From positions 1 through 38,485 of IMG/VR virus record IMGVR_UViG_3300005527_000121: a DNA stretch of 38,485 nucleotides, one strand, 5' to 3'. This DNA comes from a virus. The position numbers were made by a program, and so were the translations under genes. Shown here one piece after another: positions 13,762 to 19,689 of the stretch (position 1 is the first letter of the stretch; each line of letters starts with the position of its first letter). The notes under the pieces were generated by a model that was not told the DNA's origin, searched no databases, and worked only from the letters and a program-made list of their open reading frames with translations.

Positions 13762-14064
13762 GGGGAGATTTTTGCCTCCCCGCTTCTAACCAATACCCTT
13801 CATTCCCATGTCAGGTATCAGTCCTAGTGATATTAGCCGTTTATTTGTGGTTCACACCTTATTAGCTAAATCACGCCCAAGAAAAAGAATAGTTTAGCCT
13901 GATCTTTTTCCGGTGAACATAGGTAGCCTCTCAGCTCGTCTTGTTGCGCAAGGACGCTCTTCTACCTACTGCCAACTATTTGTTGGACTTTCTTTTGATT
14001 ATTTTTGCTGCATCCGTACAGCCTAATTAGTTTTTTAGACTCATCAGGTAAGGCTCCACCTTAC
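13755..14064 (-). ncRNA. Predicted 310-nt RNA excised by two hammerhead ribozymes
   Basis: The segment lies between the cleavage sites of the two hammerheads. It has no open reading frame of note on this strand. Visible helices include CCAAC/GUUGG, a long-range UAGGUAG/CUACCUA enclosing a CUUG-CGCAA-CAAG hairpin, GUUCAC/GUGAAC enclosing GAAAAAGA/UCUUUUUC, AUACCU/GGGUAU, and a 3' hairpin GGGGAG/CUCCCC. Cleavage would leave a 5'-hydroxyl and a 2',3'-cyclic phosphate, ends that an RtcB-type ligase can join into a circle. No known RNA class is recognised. Confidence 0.6.
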
Positions 14065-14088
14065 GACGGCTGTTTAGCCGTTTCGTCT
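14037..14088 (-). ncRNA. Type II hammerhead ribozyme
   Basis: The order on the minus strand is a circular permutation of the other ribozyme: AGAC (stem II), GAAA, stem III hairpin ACGGCU-AAAC-AGCCGU, cleavage-site C (g14065), stem I hairpin GUAAGG-UGGAG-CCUUAC, core CUGAUGA, GUCU (stem II). Stem II, open at the ends, is only 4 bp and is the weakest element. Predicted cleavage is between 14065 and 14064. It lies just downstream of the basic 90-residue gene. Stem I is nearly identical to that of the type III copy. Confidence 0.87.
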
Positions 14089-14107
14089 TGTTTCTATTTT
14101 ACACCCA

Positions 14108-14380
14108 CTACACTTTTTTTACAAGCACAATTTTAGCAGATTCTTTTTCTTTTTTTGCTTTTCTTACTTGCTCCCGCAAATAATCAAGCCGTGCTCGCTC
14201 ATTAGACTTCATGTAATGTCCATTGTCAATGAGTCTTTTTTCATTTGTCACTACTCTACCCCATTGAGAGTGTAAGTTAGCGCCAGCTTTAATACAGCTC
14301 TTTGTTTTTTCTGCATTTTTAGCTGCCTTAAGCTGCGCTTCAATCTTTTTTTGAAGCAGCATCTCTTCTCTAGTCATCAT
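14108..14380 (-). CDS. Hypothetical basic helical protein
   Basis: 90 residues, rich in Lys, Arg, Glu and Ala, with two long helices (EEMLLQKKIEAQLKAAKNAE and ARLDYLREQVRKAKKEKE) around a central segment with one Cys and one Trp. GAGGT lies 5 bases before the ATG. The stop is followed within 20 bases by the type II hammerhead, which would trim the 3' end of its message. Confidence 0.66.
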   Translation of the reverse strand: MMTREEMLLQKKIEAQLKAAKNAEKTKSCIKAGANLHSQWGRVVTNEKRLIDNGHYMKSNERARLDYLREQVRKAKKEKESAKIVLVKKV

Positions 14381-14398
14381 ACTGCACCTCGTTTTATT

Positions 14399-14461
14399 TT
14401 ACAAGCGAAATAATTCAGCACCTACAATAAACACCAAACAAACAACACAAAAAGCAACCAT
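14399..14461 (-). CDS. Tiny hydrophobic peptide, 20 residues
   Basis: MVAFCVVCLVFIVGAELFRL, a single membrane helix, preceded by GGGAG with 7-base spacing. It is the first recognisable gene of the leftward arm after the intergenic repeats. It may be a functional micropeptide or a leader peptide for the next gene, whose start lies 18 bases downstream. Confidence 0.45.
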   Translation of the reverse strand: MVAFCVVCLVFIVGAELFRL

Positions 14462-14594
14462 CTTAAAACTCCCGATTGAAGCTTGTCGTTATTGACTCGC
14501 TTCGTTCGCTTCGTTAAAACCATCTTACCAAAACCCGAATTCAATTGCACCAAAAAAATAAAGCTCACTCAAAAAAACTGCAAAATTTCCACTT

Positions 14595-14880
14595 GTTTCA
14601 ATAACTTACGAGGCATCTCTAAAGATAAAAAATACTGCGTATATTCTATGGGTCTATGTGAATTCAATAACTTAAGAAAGCCCACTATATCTAACCATAT
14701 ATATAAGGATAGACCTATGTAAATTCAATAGCTTAAGCATGGATCTATATAATATCAACTAGATAGCATCTGGATGTATGTAAATTCAATAGGTTAGGTT
14801 AAGTGTCTAGGATGATGTATGTGAATTCAATAGGTTAGTGTGAGAGAGGTATAGGATGTATGTAAAATCAACTACTTAGC
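14595..14880 (-). repeat. Array of seven imperfect direct repeats (promoter, operator or origin iterons)
   Basis: Units of about 23 bases, plus-strand consensus TRTATGTRAATTCAATAGSTTA, start near 14653, 14714, 14744, 14775, 14816 and 14857; a half unit lies at 14596. Start-to-start spacings of 61, 30, 31, 41 and 41 are close to whole helical turns, so the sites face the same side of the DNA. Read on the minus strand each contains TTGAAT or TTGATW, like a -35 box pointing at the leftward genes. They could bind a phage regulator, a phage-directed polymerase or a replication initiator. Confidence 0.65.
14700..14728 (-). promoter_or_regulatory. Candidate leftward early promoter
   Basis: Within repeat unit three, minus-strand TTGAAT (14728-14723) is followed by a 17-base spacer and TATATA (14705-14700), close to the sigma70 consensus. 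It would start transcription about 230 bases upstream of the first leftward gene. Other repeat units have the -35-like part with poorer -10 matches. Confidence 0.45.
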
Positions 14881-15530
14881 TCTGTTTCCTAACTCTCCTA
14901 TCCGTTGCTATACCATGCCATAATGCCATAATAATCTCAGTATGTTGGAATTATATTATATTGCTGAGTGTATGGAGAATTAATCACTCCTCATCTCCTA
15001 AGGTTCTTCTCCTCTCTTCAGTTGCCCTTTAAAAGCATTTTACCCCATCATGGCGACATAGGTATAGCCCGCACCTTAAAAACGCCGTATAAGCCCGAGT
15101 AGGGGCATTTAACGCTTGTTTGGTGTATCGAACAGTCGGTCGGTCAACCAACTATAGGATAGCCCGTCAAAATGTTGTATATATATAAGGACAACAGTAG
15201 GTTGAGTCAAACAACAGTTGTATGATATGCCAAACAGTAGGTAAGTATGTGAAACTAGATGGGAAAAGACGAATGATGATGCCACCCCTATGGGTCCGCG
15301 ATGGTCACGGGTGCTTGTATATCACACACATATACCTCAACATTTCAAATATAGAAACATGCTATAACCCCCTGTAATCACGGCTAGAAACACATTGAGC
15401 ACGCACTACCTAAGTTATTGTATATACTAGAGGGGGAATTACAAATCCCGACACTTTTTTGAAGATAATCCGCATTATAGAAACATGGCTAGAAACGAAA
15501 TCGAAGGGAGGAGATAGAAATTCTTGCGCG
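14881..15530. other. Gene-free central region with short repeated words
   Basis: No credible gene. TTGTATATA/C recurs at 15175, 15315 and 15418. ACAGTAGGT occurs at about 15194 and 15234. TAGAAAC recurs at about 15352, 15385, 15478 and 15490. A CTCAG/CTGAG inverted repeat brackets an AT-rich core near 14936-14973, and CACCC/GGGTG pairs near 15282-15312. The stretch lies between divergent arms, where replication origins and divergent promoters are usual, but no decisive element is visible. Confidence 0.4.
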
Positions 15531-15539
15531 CCTCGAAAT

Positions 15540-15577
15540 CTCCGACCGGTAGATTTCTACTAGAGTTAAGGTCGGAG
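15540..15577 (+). promoter_or_regulatory. Leader hairpin upstream of the rightward arm
   Basis: CTCCGACC (15540-15547) pairs perfectly with GGTCGGAG (15570-15577) as an 8-bp stem. It encloses a smaller GTAGA/TCTAC hairpin. It is followed directly by TATAGAAAC and the TAACAACT word, then the first rightward gene. It may protect the 5' end of the message or be a processing site. There is no U-run, so a terminator is unlikely. Confidence 0.5.
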
Positions 15578-15586
15578 TATAGAAAC

Positions 15587-15600
15587 TTTAACAACTTAAA
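15587..15600 (+). promoter_or_regulatory. TAACAACT control motif, site 1
   Basis: TTTAACAACT lies about 23 bases before the ATG of the first rightward gene. The same word precedes six other rightward gene blocks, which suggests a late promoter element or another shared control site. No good sigma70 -35/-10 pair accompanies it. Confidence 0.45.
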
Positions 15601-15619
15601 TAGAAACGAGGTGATATAT

Positions 15620-15853
15620 ATGGATGAAGATTTAGACAAGAAGATTGAGTCCGATCTATCGACCTGTCGTCTTTGTGAAAAGATTAAGGTTCGAAGATAT
15701 GTTGGTAAGTATCCTAATGGAAGGGATAAGAAGTATGTTGATGAGAAGGGACAGCAGTGGTGCGGTAGGAAGTGTCCTGACTGTCAGGCTGATAGAGCTA
15801 GAAACAACATGAGACGGATTCGAAAAAATGGAAAACCCGAGTCTAACACTTAA
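15620..15853 (+). CDS. Small zinc-binding protein
   Basis: 77 residues from the ATG at 15620, which has GAGGTG upstream; the longer in-frame form would run through the leader hairpin. CRLCEKIKVRRY and WCGRKCPDCQADRARNN give two cysteine pairs, consistent with one zinc site, and the C-terminus is arginine-rich. It is the first gene of the rightward arm, a position suited to a regulator, but it could also be a decayed HNH-like protein. Function unproven. Confidence 0.68.
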   Translation: MDEDLDKKIESDLSTCRLCEKIKVRRYVGKYPNGRDKKYVDEKGQQWCGRKCPDCQADRARNNMRRIRKNGKPESNT

Positions 15854-16085
15854 GATTGAATTATTAGGTCAGCTCCTAGAAGAGCTTAATTACCTGGGTA
15901 ATGAACCAGAGGAAATTGAGTTTATAGATGAGGAGTTCGATGATGTTCTTGCTGCGGCAACGGAGCTAAAGGGAGTGGTGCTAGATGAACTCGAGGAGTA
16001 TTTTAATCATGCTAAACGCAATAATGAACCTATTTACCTACCATACAAAATCATCCAAAGAGACCTCAGAAACGCCAAATTCTGA
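15828..16085 (+). CDS. Hypothetical acidic protein
   Basis: 85 residues, strongly acidic in the first half (LEELNYLGNEPEEIEFIDEE), helical, with a more basic C-terminus (KIIQRDLRNAKF). It overlaps both neighbours in different frames (26 bases upstream, 77 bases downstream). Its ribosome binding site is weak, so coupling to the upstream gene is likely. Confidence 0.58.
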   Translation: MENPSLTLKIELLGQLLEELNYLGNEPEEIEFIDEEFDDVLAAATELKGVVLDELEEYFNHAKRNNEPIYLPYKIIQRDLRNAKF

Positions 16086-16527
16086 GCCTAAGAAGTCTGG
16101 TAGCTCAGCTAAGGAAGACAATGGATATTATGTTTGGAATAAGGGCGAGAACCCTGCTTTTTCGCCGTACTTCTCTGGAAAAGAGTTTGCTTGTAAATGC
16201 AATTTCCCAGATTGTAAGGTTCAGAGAATCTCTAAAACGATGATTGTTCGCCTTGATCTTATGAGAAAGGAGGCTAAACAGCCCTTGATTATAACATCGG
16301 CATATAGATGTTCTAAGTATCAGGAGTTTCTCAAGTCGGCTAAGGTTTCTACGATTGTTGCAAAGAAGTCAACCCATGAGCTTGGGGATGCGGTAGATGT
16401 AGTTCCTCAAGATAGAAATATAGAAACATTCCTAAAGCTAGCAGAAAAGCATTTTGATAGCATTGGAACAGCTAAAACATTTTTACACCTAGACCTGCGT
16501 GTTGGAAAAAGACGCTGGGTATATTAA
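16009..16527 (+). CDS. Endolysin, M15-family peptidase
   Basis: 172 residues from the ATG at 16009 (AGGAG 10 bases upstream); ATGs at 15985 and 16024 are alternatives. M15 enzymes are zinc peptidases that cut peptidoglycan stem peptides. SGKEFACKC opens the domain, ITSAYRCSKYQ is the conserved central block, STHELGDAVDVV carries His123 and Asp130 as zinc ligands, and FLHLDLR gives His160; the GKRRWVY end is typical. No signal peptide is seen, so release would need a holin; the next gene is a two-helix membrane protein. The stop overlaps a TAACAACT word. Confidence 0.88.
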   Translation: MLNAIMNLFTYHTKSSKETSETPNSEPKKSGSSAKEDNGYYVWNKGENPAFSPYFSGKEFACKCNFPDCKVQRISKTMIVRLDLMRKEAKQPLIITSAYRCSKYQEFLKSAKVSTIVAKKSTHELGDAVDVVPQDRNIETFLKLAEKHFDSIGTAKTFLHLDLRVGKRRWVY

Positions 16528-16532
16528 CAACT
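16523..16532 (+). promoter_or_regulatory. TAACAACT control motif, site 2
   Basis: ATTAACAACT overlaps the stop codon of the endolysin and lies 16 bases before the start of the holin-like gene, leaving little room for a classic promoter with a leader. Confidence 0.4.
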
Positions 16533-16548
16533 TATCTGGAGAGCACGT

Positions 16549-16932
16549 ATGCAAGGTGGAGAGTCCCTAGTGGGATCAAACAATGAGAGCCAGTCACGCA
16601 AAAGTTTCCTCTCATATTTTAACGTTGATTTTAGTAAGCTAAGTTATGGAAAGGTCGTTCGAGCCTCATTCCTTCTTTTGTTCATTTTATCCTGCCTAAT
16701 TTGTTTATTTAATCCCGGAGCTCAGACAAGCACTGTTGCAATTCTGTCTTTAATTGCATTTGTTTGCTTCGATGTTGTCTGTGTAGTTAAAAGCAATTTG
16801 AAGAAAGACGAGTCTGAGGATGAGATTATTAAACTAAAAGAAGACAATGAGAAGCTTAAAAAAGATTTCCAATACCTTAAAGATGAGCTTACCCTCGGAA
16901 CAGCTAATGCAATTTTCAGTCGCCGTAAGTAA
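16549..16932 (+). CDS. Holin-like membrane protein with cytoplasmic coiled coil
   Basis: 127 residues. Two membrane helices (about 39-55, RASFLLLFILSCLICLF, and 60-80, TSTVAILSLIAFVCFDVVCV) are followed by a charged coiled coil (EDEIIKLKEDNEKLKKDFQY). GGAGAG lies before the ATG. Its position right after the endolysin and its topology suit a holin. An alternative is an unrelated virion or membrane-anchoring protein. Confidence 0.62.
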   Translation: MQGGESLVGSNNESQSRKSFLSYFNVDFSKLSYGKVVRASFLLLFILSCLICLFNPGAQTSTVAILSLIAFVCFDVVCVVKSNLKKDESEDEIIKLKEDNEKLKKDFQYLKDELTLGTANAIFSRRK

Positions 16933-16965
16933 TCTAATTTTATTTATCATAGGAGTTTTAATAGT

Positions 16966-17430
16966 ATGAGTGAAAAAAATGATTCAATTGATAAATTAGT
17001 AGAAACATATAGTAAGTCCGAAGACGAGCAAAAAGCTTATATTAAAGCCCAGCAAACCACTATAATTAATCAAACAAAAGAAATCAATGCACTTAAGCGA
17101 GAAATAGAAAAGCTTGCTGCAGAAAATGAAAGGATTCTTTTAGAAAATGCACAGCTCAAGGCTTTGTCTGGTGGGGCTAAAGGTGATTTCTCAACAACAG
17201 CAGAGGAAACGATCTGTCTTGTTCAATTGGAAATGATTAAAAACATGGCTTTAACTCGCGAGCTTACTTTAGAAGAAACAAAGAAAAGTGAAATCTTTTT
17301 AAAGATGCTTCAATCTATTAGAGGCAAGGCTGCTCAGCAATCTGAAGAGGAAAAGGTTGAGAAACTTAGCAATGAAGATTTGTTGAAGTTTATGGAGTCA
17401 CTTGGTCCTGGAAGTAAAGAGGAGCAATAA
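16966..17430 (+). CDS. Probable terminase small subunit
   Basis: 154 residues, fully helical. A long N-terminal coiled coil (KEINALKREIEKLAAENERI) is followed by a compact helical part (ETICLVQLEMIKNMALTREL, LTLEETKKSEIF) and an acidic tail. Small terminase subunits recognise phage DNA and stimulate the large subunit, and they commonly sit immediately upstream of it, as here (2-base gap). Assignment rests on position and helical make-up, not on a recognised motif. Confidence 0.55.
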   Translation: MSEKNDSIDKLVETYSKSEDEQKAYIKAQQTTIINQTKEINALKREIEKLAAENERILLENAQLKALSGGAKGDFSTTAEETICLVQLEMIKNMALTRELTLEETKKSEIFLKMLQSIRGKAAQQSEEEKVEKLSNEDLLKFMESLGPGSKEEQ

Positions 17431-17432
17431 TC

Positions 17433-18896
17433 GTGGCTGATGAGGTAAAGAAAGCGGCGATATCTGCTAAAGCAGCCAAAGCTGAGCTCTGGAGGCGTGG
17501 ATTAATCCAATATAAAATGCACGTCAATCAGAAAGAGATGTACGATATTTATAAGAATGCACCAGATAACTCTATCATGGTGTGGCTTCTTGCTCGTCAG
17601 TCAGGTAAATCCTATTGTCTCGGACTCATTGCGGTTATGGAATGTCTTTCTAAGCCAAATGCGATTGTCAAGCTTCTGACCGATACAAAGCTCCACGTAA
17701 AAACAATCTTTGAACCTATTTTTAGACAGATATTCGATGACTGTCCAGAAGACATTAAGCCAGAATATATCCCCTCTCAGTATGTTTATGTTTTTAAGAA
17801 TGGTAGCCAAATCCAGCTGGCTGGTTCAGATGGTAACTCTGCAGAAAGACTACGTGGACAAAAATCTGACTTGGTTCTAGTTGACGAGGCTGCGTTTTGT
17901 TCTAATCTTGATAATAACGTAATGTCTATTCTTCTACCGACAACAACACACACTGGGGGTAAGATTGTACTAGCCTCAACCCCTCCGTCTGATCCAGATC
18001 ATGAATTTGTTCAGTTTATTGAAAGGGCGGAAAAAGACAAACTTCTTACAAAGAAAACAGTTTACGACAACCCACTACTAACCAAGGGACAGATAGACAA
18101 TATCATCTCTAAATTCAGTGGTGGTATTTATAATACACAGTTCCGTAGAGAGTATCTATGTGAAATGGTTAAAGATGAGAATATGTCTGTTCTCCCGGAG
18201 GTTGACGATGAGCTTCTTTCTCAAATAGTAAAGGAACATCCAACTCCTCCATTTTGCAATAGATATGTCGCCATGGATATTGGATTCAAGGACTTGACCG
18301 TTGTATTATTTGGATATTACGACTTCAGGGAAGATAAAATTATAATCCAGGACGAGATAGTAAAAAATGGTAAACAAATCCATCTGCCTGTTTTTACTAG
18401 AGAAATAATGGATAAAGAGGCTGAGCTTTGGACAAATCCTCTTACAAATGAACAATTTGAACCAGATAGTCGCGTATCAGATATCAATCCATTTGTTTTA
18501 CAAGAAATTAATATAGCTTCTGATGGTCAACTCTCCTTTTCTGTGGCAGCTAAAGATCATAAATTATCTAATATCAATAGGTTACGAGTTATGTTGGCTG
18601 GACATAAAGTTATTATTAGTCCAAAATGTGAGAATTTAATTCGTCATTTAAAAAACTGTAGATGGAAGGATAAGAGTTCAAAAGATGAATTTGCTAGGTC
18701 TCCAGATGACGGTCACTACGATGCTGTAGATGCTTTATTGTATTTTGTCCGTGCCGTAAACTACCGCAAAAATCCTTATCCAGTGGGTTATGGTCATAAT
18801 ATCAATAACATGCATATCGAAAATAGAAGCAAGTTTTATAACAATTCCCACGTAGAGATTTATAATCAAATTTTTGGTGTAAAGAAAAAGCGTTGA
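17433..18896 (+). CDS. terL: Terminase large subunit
   Basis: 487 residues from a GTG start with GAGGAG upstream. The motor cuts and pumps DNA into the prohead. Walker A is ARQSGKS at 54-60. Walker B is LVLVDEAAF with Asp151 and catalytic Glu152, followed by the coupling motif ASTPP near 181-185. The RNase H-like nuclease half starts at YVAMDIGFKDLTV (Asp282), and DDGHYDAVDALLYF near the end gives the last acidic pair. Length and order are typical. Confidence 0.93.
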   Translation: MADEVKKAAISAKAAKAELWRRGLIQYKMHVNQKEMYDIYKNAPDNSIMVWLLARQSGKSYCLGLIAVMECLSKPNAIVKLLTDTKLHVKTIFEPIFRQIFDDCPEDIKPEYIPSQYVYVFKNGSQIQLAGSDGNSAERLRGQKSDLVLVDEAAFCSNLDNNVMSILLPTTTHTGGKIVLASTPPSDPDHEFVQFIERAEKDKLLTKKTVYDNPLLTKGQIDNIISKFSGGIYNTQFRREYLCEMVKDENMSVLPEVDDELLSQIVKEHPTPPFCNRYVAMDIGFKDLTVVLFGYYDFREDKIIIQDEIVKNGKQIHLPVFTREIMDKEAELWTNPLTNEQFEPDSRVSDINPFVLQEINIASDGQLSFSVAAKDHKLSNINRLRVMLAGHKVIISPKCENLIRHLKNCRWKDKSSKDEFARSPDDGHYDAVDALLYFVRAVNYRKNPYPVGYGHNINNMHIENRSKFYNNSHVEIYNQIFGVKKKR

Positions 18897-18905
18897 TTGT
18901 TTCTA

Positions 18906-18920
18906 TTTAACAACTATAAG
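18906..18920 (+). promoter_or_regulatory. TAACAACT control motif, site 3
   Basis: TTTAACAACTATAAG lies between the terminase stop and the protease gene, about 28 bases before the chosen start. Confidence 0.42.
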
Positions 18921-18942
18921 CATGTTAATAAAAGGAAAACAA

Positions 18943-19680
18943 ATGCTTAAACACATCAAAATCGCGATAGCTACCATCGTCACAGCATCGGCGACCCTGT
19001 TCTTGGCGATCAATGCTCCTCAGTTACATAATAGCTATCTTCGATATGAGGTTGGACAGTCTGTTGTCCAAGTTCTTCGTCCTGATGAAAAGGGCGGAGG
19101 AACTGGTTTTGCTGTGAAAGCTGCTTCTGGAAAAGAGTTCATCGCGACCAATAAGCACGTTTGCGATGCTGCTATTAACGGTTGGATGAAAGTTTCCCAA
19201 CAAGATGGGATCACCGCTTTTAAGCGCGTTGTTTATAAAGACAACATTCATGATCTTTGTCTTATTGAAGGAGATTCTAGACTCGACTCCCTAGATATTG
19301 GATCAATCCCAAAAAAAGGCGAAATTATTCATATTGTCGGTCACCCAGGACTTCGCCAACTTACCGTATCTTCTGGGGAATTTATTGGTAGAGATACTGT
19401 TCATTTAATCGACAATGTAAAAAGTCGAGCTCAGTGCAAGGGAGAAGTTATCGAAGCTCCTCCAATTATGCAAATTCTACTAGGAATTGAATTTATTTGT
19501 GTTAGATCATACCCATCTTTTGCAACAACAGCAGTTGCCTATCCTGGTAACTCAGGAAGTCCAGTTGTAAATAAATACGGAAATGTTATTGGTGTTCTTT
19601 TTGCTGGCTCAACTCAACAAGAAAGAGACAATCACATTGTTCCTATTCAAGATTTAGCACGAGTTCTTAATAAATTTTAA
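18943..19680 (+). CDS. Trypsin-like serine protease with N-terminal signal anchor
   Basis: 245 residues from the second ATG, which has AAGGA 6 bases upstream; the first ATG lies seven codons earlier. Residues 5-23 are hydrophobic (IKIAIATIVTASATLFLAI), a signal peptide or anchor. The chymotrypsin-fold domain then shows GGGTGFAV, TNKHVC (His72), IHDLCLI (Asp104) and PGNSGSPV (Ser204), a full catalytic triad. Two or more cysteines could pair outside the cytoplasm. It sits between terminase and portal. It could mature head or tail proteins, but the signal anchor instead suggests activity in the periplasm, for example on host envelope proteins. Confidence 0.85.
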   Translation: MLKHIKIAIATIVTASATLFLAINAPQLHNSYLRYEVGQSVVQVLRPDEKGGGTGFAVKAASGKEFIATNKHVCDAAINGWMKVSQQDGITAFKRVVYKDNIHDLCLIEGDSRLDSLDIGSIPKKGEIIHIVGHPGLRQLTVSSGEFIGRDTVHLIDNVKSRAQCKGEVIEAPPIMQILLGIEFICVRSYPSFATTAVAYPGNSGSPVVNKYGNVIGVLFAGSTQQERDNHIVPIQDLARVLNKF

Positions 19681-19689
19681 GGAGTTACT

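Noticed and set aside
13790-14036. Group I intron, tRNA or tmRNA in the RNA between the ribozymes
   Set aside because: No tRNA T-loop or anticodon arm and no group I P3-P8 core motifs could be found; the segment is left as an unclassified structured RNA.
14483-14722. A 79-codon plus-strand frame in the central region
   Set aside because: It runs through the repeat array, lacks a ribosome binding site and has low-complexity Lys/Asn/Thr composition; the repeats explain the sequence.
17436-17455. CTGATGAGG at the start of the terminase gene as another hammerhead core
   Set aside because: No stem II or properly placed GAAA and no stem I hairpin before it; it is explained by the codons for Ala-Asp-Glu.
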